Source: Erigeron canadensis
Lineage: Eukaryota; Streptophyta; Magnoliopsida; Asterales; Asteraceae
Assembly (NCBI RefSeq): GCF_010389155.1
Contig: NC_057763.1
Location: forward strand, 32,594,645 to 32,658,644
Direction: 5' to 3'
Length of the DNA: 64,000 nt
Positions 50,566 through 61,333 of the stretch are shown one piece after another. Under the pieces are notes generated by a model. It was not told the origin of the DNA. It did no database searches and worked only from the letters and a program-made list of their open reading frames with translations. Position numbers and translations under genes: made by a program. Within the stretch, counting starts at the first letter, position 1. Every line of letters begins with the position of its first letter.

Positions 50566-51971
50566 AATTTTTTTGAAATAGTGATTTATGGAGAATGTTT
50601 TGTCAAACAAGTTTTCGAAAAAAACAATTTATAAAACTGGGTAAACCGGCTTTTGAAAAGCCGGGTTCAAAAAAGTTGGCTCGAAACCGGCTTTTCACAA
50701 ACCGGCTTAAAAAAAGAGACTTTGAAACCGGCTTTTCAAAAGCCGGGTTCAAAGAAAGCAGAGAATCTTTGACCGAACAGTGGCTTGTGCAGGAGGATGT
50801 GATGTTGATTTGACAAGACACTCGAACCCGATATTTGAAAAACCGGGTTCAGAGTCACGGAAAAAAAATGCAAGTTTCATGTTGTACAAATAATAAGTGT
50901 AAGATCCAAGAACCAGGGAATCTAATCATTATTTATAAATGATAAATTTTTCATACTGAGAGGCTACTTCAAATTCTATGATACAATATAATTTGATAAG
51001 GTGCAAAATACCTAACAAGAGTAAATAAATTGCCAGCATCGAAATTGAAGTACATTGTGCCAGTTAATGACAACAGACTTGCATTACTATGCAGAAAAAC
51101 GGAACACCAAGAAATGCAATCAACACCAGTTGCAAGAAACTTTGAGTATACCGAAGATGATGTTTCCATTTGGTACATTAATGTTCGAGGAACCATCAAC
51201 TGCTCATGTGGTCAGTTCAAATTACCGCTTGTTCATGCCAAACTCATCCTGTTAGTTCCAGTAGTTGCTAGTGTCATTTCAGTCATATTCCACTCCATCT
51301 GCCACACATACTCAGCACGAAGAAAAAAAGTTAATCACCAAAAAATCCAATAAAAATACATAAAGAGTAAACTATTCCAAGATTCGTCTTCAACAAATTC
51401 GTATTCTACTACATTGACCTTCTATATAAATTTTAGTTGGTGAAAATGTAGAAATATAGTAGGCATATAATGCTAAAAGAATATACACCTCACTGTTGTG
51501 ACAACCTTCTTAACAAAGAGCCTTCCATTAGTGTCAGAGTTCGACGCCATTTGCCATACTGAAATTTCTTTAGATGTTGCAAAAGCTACCAACTTATATG
51601 GCCTAAAATTGTTACATATTTAGATCCCCCTTATATCTGGCTCTGCTAGTTTAGAAACTAGAAGCCATCTCTGATGGCCTCGATCAAATTCCCATACCTG
51701 ACAATATACGGAGTATCTTTTAGTAGCATAACATGTTAATGACTCTGAACCCGGTTTTTCAAATACCGGGTTCGAGTGTCTTGTAAAATCAACATCACGT
51801 GTTCGGTCAAAGATTCTCTGCTTTCTCTGAACCTGGCTTTTGAAAAGCCGGTTTCAAAGTCTCTTTTTTGAAGCCGGTTTTTGAAAAGCCGGTTTACCCG
51901 GTTCTATAATATTTTTTTTACGAAAACTTGTTTGACAAAACACCCTCTATAAATCACTATTTCAAAAAAAT
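50566..51971. mobile_element. Long inverted-repeat element carrying a SEH1 gene fragment
   Basis: The left arm (50566-50857) and right arm (51740-51971) are inverted copies. They run from AATTTTTTTGAAATAGTG at the outer tips to GGTTCAGAGTCA at the inner ends, with two short insertions in the left arm. The arms themselves contain several smaller palindromes built on CCGGCTTTTGAAAAGCCGG. The 880-bp middle holds a broken SEH1-like segment. Capture between long TIRs resembles a Pack-MULE, but no 9-bp duplication was found and the transposon class is unproven. Confidence 0.7.
51185..51700 (-). pseudogene. SEH1 nucleoporin (WD40) fragment, captured and decayed
   Basis: Minus-strand pieces match the C-terminal third of plant SEH1, a nuclear pore Y-complex WD40 protein. 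They are VWEFDRGHQRWLLVSKLAEP near 51640-51697, LVAFATSKEISVWQ followed by NGRLFVKKV near 51498-51595, and VWQMEWNMTEMTLATTG near 51260-51320, then VWHEQAV near 51225-51245. Order and orientation agree with the gene. A stop follows the first piece, the WAPNIGRP-type segment is missing, a deletion precedes VWHEQ, and intron-like sequence separates pieces two and three. Retained introns imply a DNA-level copy and not a retrocopy. The segment at about 50960-51180 is unrecognised. Confidence 0.72.
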
Positions 51972-52000
51972 TATAGATTTATTCTATAATAAGTATAATT

Positions 52001-52107
52001 TGTTTTTATAGTTTACATTTTAGAAATGTAAGGGTCATACTTAAAAACAAATGTGTGTAGATACTTGTTTTTATAGTTTACATTTTAGAAATGTAAGGGA
52101 CATACTT
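52001..52107. repeat. 42-bp direct repeat beside the inverted-repeat element
   Basis: A 42-bp unit starting TGTTTTTATAGTTTACATTT occurs at 52001-52042 and 52066-52107 with one difference that I can see (GGGTCATA versus GGGACATA). Confidence 0.75.
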
Positions 52108-52511
52108 CAAAACTCTTTTAAAAAAAAAAAGTTTTACCGAATAATCTACGAAAACATTTGACTATGTATAATTGTATATATCCTCGATTCCTCTCAAAAG
52201 TCATCAAGGACAAAAATGTAAATCCACTAAGCTCCAAAGCAAACCGAACCCCTTGAATGGGTTTTTAATGTGTGAGTGTATCCGTTAAACCCCTACATTA
52301 TAATTTCCTGGAGTTTTTTAGCTCAACCCCTCCCCTCCTCTCTTCTTTGTTCTTAGTTCTTACATTATTATTACATTAAACACCTCCAAATTTCTTATTA
52401 ATCATCATTGTTTAATTTGTTGCTTCCAATCCTACTTATTATTAGTTGGTTCGCCTATTTAACGTACATCAAACATTTCGTTAAGTCACGAAACTTTCCT
52501 GCTGGTTTCTG

Positions 52512-55254
52512 GTAAGTATTCTAATAAAATATGTCGTTTCTCTCGAATCTTCCTGCAACGTGTAATGCATTTTAATTCTTTATTTTCAATTTTTACTTAT
52601 GGATTTTTATTTGTTTATTCATCTATCTTATATCTGTTATATGTAACTTAATGTGCATTTATATTTAATCAATACATACTATATATTACATTATATTGCA
52701 GTAGTACTCTTAAATCTTAATGTACTACTCGTACTACTGTTTACAGCTAGACTTGACATTGTTTCTGTTAGTCAATTTTCTATACGGCTACACATTGAGA
52801 ATATCTTATTTGAGGTGTAACATTTATTGTGTTACATAAGTTGTTTTTGTAAGTGATTATGTTTTTGTTTTTTTCTATAACGGTAAATTTGGACTCAGCG
52901 GCATGCTTTTGTATACTCAACTTCAATTTCAGAAGAAACCATACTGGAAAACCCTGTCTCCATTCATATGAGCATTTTGCTCACACCAGGATTTTAAACT
53001 AAGACCTATCAGTCACATATACCAATCCATCAAGTGATTATGTGTATAGAATTTGAACTTCTGGTCTTTCTTGCTAAAGCTCAAACTCATTAAAAATCAA
53101 CATGATCCGAACTCTCAAATATTAATTGCATTTCATGTTTAGGATTTTATTTGTTAGTTCATGTGTTTTTACGTTTAGAAAGTCTAATTAACGGAAATTT
53201 CAACTATCAACTCCACTATAAGTTCTAGGCACTTCATAAGTTCTAGGTGTTGCTGGGCTTACACCAATTTTTAATAAACTTCACGGGACAAAACAGAGTT
53301 TAGAAATACTTGTGTAGTACATGGATTATTATTTTGGAACAAATTAATGCATAATGAGTTTCAAATAAAGCAAATGATCGGCACGTGATCAGCTCCTGAC
53401 ATACACCTGAATGCTTTTGTTCTCTTTTTTTACTGTTGATGTCAATTTGGGCATACTAGTGCAGGGGGGGGTGCTGGGCTGATTGATCCATGAAAATATA
53501 AAGGGGCCATTCGCCTATATAATCAACCGTGTTTTAATTATTGTACTACTGTATAATCATGTGGGCCTCATCATTTTTTTCATTTTACGAATTTGGGATT
53601 CTCTAAAATTATTGATAACTCTTATTTTACCATTAATTAAAGGATTGAAAAAAACTTTATATTGTTATATAATTAATTGTTTACTTTGACGAAGAGTTTG
53701 AATGCTAAGAAATTGTTAAGCTTTTTTGTATATATATTTTTATAGAGCAAATATTCACTCGTATTTACAATTTGTCTACGATGAAATTAGGAAACTCGCA
53801 ACTTTTAATCAATAGTCGGACTAGGGGCCCTTTGATAAAATTTTGACACATGATAGAATTGACGATATACAAGAAGTTTGAAAATGTAAAAATGTGATAT
53901 GATCCATTGAAAGATTCTTTTTGATAGTGATCATGGCCATATAATGAAAAAAGAGTATGTGTTGGAATGATGACTAAGGTAGAATCAATATTTTATATGA
54001 TGAGTAGTCTACTGTCTACGTCTATGGTTCCATAGAGAATCCAAGAAATACCTAAACTTAAGGTCTTGATTGTGTTGGAAATGAGCTTCTTTTTTGATCC
54101 CTTTTATTTATTTTAAAATCAATGTTATTTGTTAGTTATTTCTGAAGTTAATACTCTTGTCTATTGTTAAGGTTTCTTATCTTGAGAGATTTTTCTATCT
54201 AAATTCAAGTTCTACTTCTCACATATGTAAGAGTTGATTATTTAGGGCTTTTGGAAGTCTTATGTTACATCTAAACATAAATATAAAAGATTATCGTTTA
54301 GAAAAAAGAGAAAGAAAAAAAACCCAAATAACGTTAATACTCCTACGTTTGAACTCAAAATAAATAAACAGACAAAATCTCGATCCACGTCCCCTTAAGT
54401 TTACGGATTGTGATCCTCTAAACTTATAGTAACTTTATAGGTAAAATTAGGATAAATAATCTTGACCTTTAAATTAAAATAAGGGTTAAGATTTAAAAAT
54501 GATTTTTTAATTTTAACCATTGATTTTAATCTAATGAGCTATATTATCAATTTTACTATAAAGTTCACATTAACTTTAAAGGATCTCAATCCTAATTTCA
54601 TGAGCAGCTTTGTGATTCTTACGCATGGCATTTGTATCACTCCATATGTTGCCTGTTTAACCAACGGTATAAAATGTATTGTTAATTTGAAATTTTGCAA
54701 GAATAAATTATGTTTGAATGAATATAATATGGAATATAATATTATATGATTAAGGTCAGTGGATCTTGATATTAAACTGTCTGATCATTCTATTAGAGTA
54801 TTATTACCTGTTTTTAAGGATGTGGGTCACACTTATTTCTCATATTTCTAGTCATTTTCTTGATGTAATGAAAAACAAGTTTTGGCTTCATCTTTGAATC
54901 CACGTTTTTTTATGAAAAAAAAACACCATACAAAGCAGATCATATCAGTGAGAACATAAAGAGGTATTGTACACTGCTTTTTCTCTTATTTAAAATTTTT
55001 TTTAACACTTTATCATCATTGTCATAGTCTTAAAATATCATCATCTAAATTTGCTTTTTTTAATCTTTGAAATATCATTACTGTACTCAATCCCTTCATA
55101 AACAGAGTTTGAAAGAGGTGTGACGTATAAACAATCATTACCTTTGCTTTCCAAAATTTGAAAAAAAAATTCTTAGTGCATAAATCATTAGGCCAATAAT
55201 CTCACTTCCATCACTATCTTTTATCAATCATTGCTTCATTCTTATTCATTTCAG
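52512..55254 (+). other. Probable 5'UTR intron of the DUF641 gene, with repeats
   Basis: TTTCTG|GTAAGTATT at 52511/52512 is a strong donor after a CT-rich leader (about 52320-52511). TTCATTTCAG ends at 55254 directly against the ATG. The interval has no gene. It contains a SINE-like repeat (52877-53045), and the rest is AT-rich with no recognisable coding exon. Confidence 0.5.
52877..53045 (-). repeat. SINE-like dispersed repeat, copy 2
   Basis: A relative of 30860-31050 with the same order of motifs (GGACTCAGCGGCATG, AACTTCAATTTCAG, GAGCATTTTGCTCACACCAG). The B-box region is degraded here. Confidence 0.5.
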
Positions 55255-56553
55255 ATGGAACCTCTTAACCAATCAGCTCTTAACCCAACCAAAAACCTAC
55301 TAGCTAGGAAGTTTGCCAAGGTCTTGCATAGTAGAAATAAAACTAAGTTTATCGAAAAGGGGAAACTTGATAAGCCGGTTATATCCATTGATCAGACTAA
55401 AGATGATGATGAGAAATTTAATAAAAGAGCAGCAGCTATGGATGCATTTATTTCCAAAATTTTCGCGACGATTTCGTCGGTAAAAGCCGCTTATGCTCAG
55501 CTGCAGTATGCTCAATCTCCTTATAATGCTGAAGGAATTCAGTCAGCTGATCAGATAATGGTCACTGAACTGAAAACTTTATCTGAATTCAAACAGTTGT
55601 TTTTGAAGAATCATGTTGATGAGACTTCACCAGAAACAACTAAACTATTAGCTGAAATTCAAGAACAGAGGAATCTGTTACTAATGTATGAAATAACGAC
55701 GAAAAAACTCGATAGTCAGCAGAAGCTAAAACAATCTGAGATCATTTTTTTGAAAGAAAAGTTGGATGAAGCCAACAAAGAAAATAGGCTGATTGAAAAG
55801 AGATTAAACTCGAGTGGGCCTTTATCGCCTCATGATCAAAAGCTTCATTTTTCGTCGTTAAGTATTAAAAATTTCGTTTCGGCACTTCAGCAGACGACGA
55901 AAACGATTAAGGGGTTTGTTAAGTTTATGATTAGTGAAATGGAAGTGGCTAATTGGGACTTAATTGCAGCTGCTGGTTCAATCCAACCGGATATTGTTTT
56001 TAAGGACATTAGTCATACGTTTTATGCATTTGAGTCATTTGTTTGTAGGGTGATGTTTGAGGGGTTTAATGACTCCGGTTTTTGCGCCTCGGACGACGAT
56101 ATTGATCTGTCGCCGAGGTCGTTTTTTGATAAGTTTATGGAGCTGAAATCGTTAAAGGCAAGAGAATACATAACATGGAAACCGGACTCAATGTTTGCCA
56201 AGTTTTGTTGGTATAAGTACTTAAAACTCGTTCATCCGGTTATGGAGTTCTCACTTTTCGGAAATGTGAATCAAAGAAACCTCGTGGGAGCCGGGAAGTT
56301 TCCAGAAACGACGTTTTTTGCGTTGTTTGCTGATATGGCGAAACGGGTTTGGTTGCTACATTGTTTGGCGTTCGCATTTGATCCCGACAAGGCATCCGCA
56401 TTTCAAGTCAAAAAAGGTAATCGATTTACCGAAGTGTACATGGAAAGCGTAAACGAGGAACCATCAAACGCCACACCGGAAGTCGGTTTCACGGTTGTTC
56501 CGGGGTTTAAAATCGGCAAAACTGTTGTTCAATGTCAAGTGTATCTCAAATAA
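55255..56553 (+). CDS. DUF641 / GIL1-IRKI family protein
   Basis: A 432-aa plant-specific protein in one coding exon. The ATG at 55255 follows directly on a likely splice acceptor; upstream in-frame codons have no ATG. The DUF641 part spans about residues 55-185 (AAMDAFISKIFATISSVKAAYAQLQYAQSPY, then EIQEQRNLLLMYEI and a coiled coil, KLDSQQKLKQSEIIFLKEKL). The GIL1/IRKI C-terminal region follows (SIKNFVSALQQTTKTIKGF, MFAKFCWYKYLKLVHPVMEF, PGFKIGKTVVQCQVYL). Arabidopsis GIL1 (GRAVITROPIC IN THE LIGHT 1) is required for light to randomise hypocotyl growth; the molecular role of the family is unclear. Length and frame are normal. Whether this is GIL1 itself or a paralogue cannot be settled here. 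Confidence 0.93.
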   Translation: MEPLNQSALNPTKNLLARKFAKVLHSRNKTKFIEKGKLDKPVISIDQTKDDDEKFNKRAAAMDAFISKIFATISSVKAAYAQLQYAQSPYNAEGIQSADQIMVTELKTLSEFKQLFLKNHVDETSPETTKLLAEIQEQRNLLLMYEITTKKLDSQQKLKQSEIIFLKEKLDEANKENRLIEKRLNSSGPLSPHDQKLHFSSLSIKNFVSALQQTTKTIKGFVKFMISEMEVANWDLIAAAGSIQPDIVFKDISHTFYAFESFVCRVMFEGFNDSGFCASDDDIDLSPRSFFDKFMELKSLKAREYITWKPDSMFAKFCWYKYLKLVHPVMEFSLFGNVNQRNLVGAGKFPETTFFALFADMAKRVWLLHCLAFAFDPDKASAFQVKKGNRFTEVYMESVNEEPSNATPEVGFTVVPGFKIGKTVVQCQVYLK

Positions 56554-57858
56554 CATAGTTCAGATACAGATACGATGATAGCCTAGCGGTGGTGGACATA
56601 AAATGTGTTTGACCAATTTTTGACCATGGTCAGATTAGAACGGCTATAATCTGAAATGGGTCCCAGTAAAGATCAAAGGGGTGAGGCTAGTGGCTCCACA
56701 AGGTGGGAAACTAAAGGCATGGATGGTGATGGAAAGCAGCATGGAGCACCGGCCTTTTGCTCCTGTTGACTGAGATTGATGGGGTCAATGGCCCAATTTT
56801 GTACCCATAAAGTCATGGTAATATATTACTCTTGTTACATGAAATGTATAATCCAATGTATAATATCGTAGTTATTGTTAATGTAGCTTTAGTTTACTCT
56901 TTTTCTAGTGCGATTACATCCACAACATTGAAGAGGTAATAATTTCAAAAGTTTCTAATAATTGGCTACACCAATTTAGATGGGTTGAATCGAGATAAAA
57001 ACTTTAATAGGAAGAGGAAAAATAATTCAAATGTGATACTAGGTCAAGTTCTTGAGGATTTGCACAAACTAACAAAGCACATTCTATCGTTCGAGCTGCA
57101 CTGGCCCTTATGATTTGAACCAAATCGCATGAAAAAACTTACCGTTTATGACAAAAAAGCATGCGATTTGGTCAGATTACCGGTCAAACATTACGATTTG
57201 CCGGTTTTAAGAGAAAAAACTAATATAGATTCTAGACATACAATGTGGGTCAGTTCAATCTGATTAAATTCATTTTGGTATGCATAAAAATGACTCACTT
57301 TGAATCATAACATGTTAAATTAACACTTTACTCAAAACATTATTAGATAGGATAATTGTGCCATATAAATTTTTTTTAAGACGTGTGTACACAAGGAAGG
57401 ATAGTAAAAAGTTAAAACACAAAAGAAATGGGGCTACGGTCCCCTACGGATCCTTACAAAAAACTAGATGAAGATGGAAAAGAAAAGGGGGTGATGGTTG
57501 GAACGTGTGGACATGGTTTTCTAAAAAGGATTCCTGACAATGTAAAATTTTTGTTTCTTTCTTTCCTTCTTCTGACATGTTGGGAACCTAAATATTTGTA
57601 TGCTGGTCGATTTCTTTTAATAAAAAAACAAGCAGAAAAGTTTGAAAATCTTGTTCCTAACATATACTACTCGTATCAATACTTTATTAGCAGTAGCATA
57701 AAAAACGTGTCGTCTATGAAAGCAAAGCAACCACCTAAAGGGCCAATCTGATGGTCCATGTCTCAATCTTTAATCTTTATTTTTTTTTAAACGGTATGTT
57801 TTATTAACTCTAAGTTAAAAATGCAAAATAGAATTTTAAATTAATGATTAAATACCTA
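56554..57858. other. Downstream of the DUF641 gene, no assigned gene
   Basis: 3'UTR and AT-rich sequence. A plus-strand frame at 57428-57751 begins ATGGGGCTACGG and runs 107 codons with a hydrophobic middle. I recognise no family, codon usage looks random, and I do not call it a gene. Confidence 0.5.
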
Positions 57859-57876
57859 TAGGCTATCGCCATACTT

Positions 57877-58215
57877 TTTATTGAAAGGTGAATTTCAATT
57901 AAAACTTCGTATAACGATTTGACAGCGAGAGGCTTAAGCATACGTTGACTTAACCGGATCCGCGCTAGAGAATTATCTCGAAGTAGAAATGCTTATTTCA
58001 AATATCCAATGGGGGGAAACCCCCTACTAATCCGCCCAAAGGCACGACGATTAATAGGGGTTAACCCTGTCCCTCTGAATTGAACCTGAGTATACCCAAG
58101 CCAAACCCTCATAGAAGGACTACCTATATCTCAAAGTTGATGGAATAGAGATTCAGACCTGAGACCTATAAATCACCAAGGAAACTCCAAACCACTCTAC
58201 CAACTCATCATTGAT
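57877..58215 (-). mobile_element. SINE (339 bp) with 18-bp target duplication
   Basis: On the minus strand the head GATGAGTTGGTAGAGTGG is a good tRNA-type A box and GGTCTGAATCTC about 35 bp later a B box, at the 58215 end. An exact 18-bp duplication TAGGCTATCGCCATACTT lies on both sides (57859-57876 and 58216-58233), the mark of target-primed insertion. There is no long poly-A; the tail is TTCAATAAA. Confidence 0.88.
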
Positions 58216-58727
58216 TAGGCTATCGCCATACTTGATGAGAGAGTGTCATAGCAAAAAAAATTATTTCCAATGATATAAGTTTTTATAATAGTGATGAGCC
58301 TTAAAAAAAAGCTTTACAAAATAATATTGAAGGTGCTCTTATGACTAAAGTTTTTTTACGAATAGCTCATCCTTATATGATATAAAAGTTGAGTCATGAA
58401 TCAACTTTAAAATTTAAATAATCTCTCTTCATAATTGTTGTTATACCTCTAATTGCATCGTTTACAAATGTATGTAGCATGAGTAGTAAATTTGTGATTT
58501 GTTATGTAGTTTATTAGTATGTATATATGCATTATTAGAATTGTAGTAATTGATTATATTGATGATGAATAGGAAGTTCAAAGAGTGGAATGTGAAAGAG
58601 ACTAAGTAATGTACATGTAAATGTATGTATATATATGTAAACTTGGGGTTTGTGATAAATAGATAGATGGTTAATGAGAGTTCATTGAATTTGGGTTATA
58701 GAATTTGTCTGGTTCTTGATGAGAGTC

Positions 58728-58734
58728 TATATAT
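58728..58734 (+). promoter_or_regulatory. TATA-like box before the orphan RPA-like exon
   Basis: TATATAT about 42 bp upstream of the ATG at 58776. Suitable spacing, but such motifs are common in AT-rich DNA. Confidence 0.3.
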
Positions 58735-58775
58735 GAGGAATCCATCTTTCACATCCCACTTTGCATTTTTCCCTC

Positions 58776-59006
58776 ATGAAAGCATTTAGTTTTCGTAACT
58801 CTATTTCAAGCCAAAAAAATATCTATTCAAATGGGAAAAATAATGATATTGTTGCAAAACAACCTAAGGAAAGTGATGCTATTTTTTTGGATCAACTTCA
58901 CAAAGAGTCTTCTGACCCAATTGTTGTCATGATTTGTAGGCGTTGGGATGTGATCAGCGTGAATAAGAAGTACATGAGTACCGACTTCATCATCTTTGAT
59001 GAAAAG
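58776..59006 (+). pseudogene. Orphan first exon of an RPA70/DUF223-like OB-fold protein
   Basis: The ATG at 58776 opens 77 codons. After an unremarkable N-terminus they encode PIVVMICRRWDVISVNKKYM and STDFIIFDEK, the first strands of the OB fold seen in plant RPA70-like and DUF223 proteins. A GT at 59007 follows DEK, where family genes commonly have an intron. I searched by eye to about 60.5 kb and found no later OB-fold exons; 59007-59429 is otherwise featureless. It is probably a fragment moved or left by a transposon, though a divergent small gene cannot be ruled out. Confidence 0.55.
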
Positions 59007-59429
59007 GTTTGTAGGGAGTATTGTTTTCTGTATATATGTTTGTAAAAGGTTTATTATATTGTCGATTATTTCATTACATTCTATCTTCACATATTTGTCC
59101 ATATTATAACTTTCCTCTTACACACAGCTCAACATTGTATTACTATATATCATTTTTAAACCCCACGCTAATAATAAAAATAATACTTTTTAAATACAAT
59201 CACTATGCAAAAACAAATATAATTCATCCAACCATCCCGGCCGTATAACGCATGGGTCTTAAGACCTCGTTAACTAGAAAAATTAAGTTAATTTTACCAA
59301 TACATAATCGAATTAATTTTGAAAGGAGATCTTACGAATGACCCTTTTTTCCAGTTGTATGAGTCGTCGTTTACAACTTTAATGTTAGGCTTTAAATATG
59401 GTAGTATCCCCAATTTCCAGACTATTAGA

Positions 59430-59735
59430 TTTTTTTTTTTTTTTGAAAAGAAAATTTTATTCATATCAACAACAACTTCCACCACACTGGAGGTTACAAT
59501 CTGTACACATTTACAGAAAATTGAAATTTAACCAATCATCCCAGGCAATCGAATGACTCCTGGTTCTAGCATTGTACCACAAGAATCCAACCGTTCTGAT
59601 GTCTTGAAAAACCTTATCGACGTTTATCTTTACTTTGTCAAAAACCTTCTCGTTTCTAGCTTTCTATATGCACCAACAAGTGACAAACACGATCCCTTCT
59701 TGTTTCAAATCTTACCAAATACCTATCACCTATTT
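59430..59735 (-). mobile_element. 5'-truncated LINE tail (L1 type)
   Basis: A poly-A tail (15 T on the plus strand, 59430-59444) ends a minus-strand copy whose last codons read FLWYNARTRS, then AWDDWLNFNFL and a stop, the usual C-terminal end of plant L1 ORF2. Only about 300 bp are present. The 5' junction is a near-perfect palindrome (next entry). Confidence 0.78.
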
Positions 59736-59767
59736 AATAGGTGATAGGTATTTGGTAAAATTTGAAA
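59703..59767. repeat. 32-bp-arm palindrome at the LINE 5' junction
   Basis: The left arm 59703-59734 and right arm 59736-59767 are inverted copies differing at one base, with a one-base centre. Core: TACCAAATACCTATCACC. The left arm is inside the LINE copy and the right arm repeats it backwards. Confidence 0.9.
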
Positions 59768-61333
59768 CTTTAGACGTCTTGAGTTCAAATTTTGACATGA
59801 GTAAAATGTTTTCATGAATGAGACAAAGATTTTCTCAAAATAAATTTCGTCTAAAATATTATAGTTAGATACATATCGCTAAGCCCAAATTTATCGTTAA
59901 AAAGCAAGATTTTATCTATTTTTGCTGTATTGGTTTTCTATTATAGAATTTTGCTTAAAGAATGTTAAAATAGTTATTGGTCAATTAAGCGAGTTAACTA
60001 ATGTTTATAAGATATTGGACGAAGAAATTGTCTTAGAATGCTTCACGAATTAATTAATGATATATATATGATTTTTTTTTTAAAGTTGTGGATTATTTAT
60101 TCGCAACAAAGGATCTAGTTTACGTTATCTTAAACGGGGGTAAAACTTTGCCCCTATCTCTAGGACTCAAACCTATTTCACTGGAGAACTTTATTTGTGA
60201 AAATCCCTAGAATGTCTTTCTCATGTCTTAAACTTGAGACCCCCAGCATGTAAAGCTGGTGTTCAACCATTATTTTTACATTAATAACCATACCGTTATC
60301 GCCACCACCAGTATCACCACACGTCACCATCACCGCCGTATCATTGCGCGGGTAATATCTCGTAGTTACAAACATAAAGCCAATGTTACCAAAATATAAA
60401 ATGATTGATCCTTTTAAAATTTTAGCTTAGTGGTTTTTTTAATATCATAAATTTTTGACATGTATAATTTATTTATTGTTATTTTTCTCTATTTTTTGAA
60501 TTTTTTTTATGTGGTTCAATATTATGTTTAGAAATAGTTTTAAAACATTGTTCATGGAATCTTTGTCTTTGCACGCGTGACGATTATTAAAGTAAGAAAC
60601 TACATGGAAGTATGGAACTTTCGGACAATTTTGTATGCATGGTGGTGATCTCTATATAAATTTGTTTTGTGAATATATTTGATGTGTATAATTTTATGTA
60701 AGAATCACTACCCTATACACGTTCTGAAATTAATTATTATTTTTATTTGTTCTTATCAAATGTCGAAGTTCAAAATTTATTTGCCCTGATGCAACATGAC
60801 AACATGTTGCTGTTTTAGATCCAAACCAGCTGCCCTGTAATATAACTCCGGAATAGTTTAAGTCAAGTCATTCTTTCTTAAAAATATGTTGATTTTTTAG
60901 CCGTTCAATAATAATATTCATTCTCTTCCATTTTATGACCACAAACATATAATTACTGAAATCTTTAATCTATAAGATTAATATATTTATCCTCATACTT
61001 AAAACAGGTTTGAATTCAAAGGTGATAACAAAAGTAATTAATTAAAGGTACAATAAGTGGATAAACGAATAAATAATATGTTTAAATCTAATGATCCAAA
61101 TATCATCATTTTATAATCGTACATCACCAAATATGTTTTGAGAACACTACAATCATGTTATGCTATTTGATGGTGTACGACTAAAACTTAATGTTGTATT
61201 CATTACTTACCAAACAAAAATGATAGAGTGATAGTTTAAACAAAATGATAGAGTGATAGTTTAAACAATTAAAATGGAGCAGATAAAGTAGAATAAAAAT
61301 AAATTACTCGTAGTACTTTATTATCAATATTAA
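59768..61333. other. AT-rich intergenic, with a Helitron-like end
   Basis: Mostly featureless. A tandem 25-bp duplication (61217-61241 and 61242-61266) and a Helitron-like terminus at 60363 are the only structure seen. No coding region has family features. Confidence 0.5.
60300..60363 (+). mobile_element. Helitron-like 3' end, tentative
   Basis: A CCACCA/CACCAT-rich stretch leads to CCGCCGTATCATTGCGCGGG and then TAATATCTCGT at 60363, close to the element at 62189 (GCGCGGGTACAATGCTAGT in its own orientation). The last five bases CTCGT depart from CTRRT. The 5' end was not found. Confidence 0.4.

Noticed and set aside
53821..54060. Possible MITE starting GGGGCCCTTTGATAA
   Set aside because: No matching inverted end or target duplication was found nearby.
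57428..57751. 107-codon open frame with a hydrophobic middle
   Set aside because: Begins with an ATG but shows no known motif and has irregular composition; chance frame more likely.
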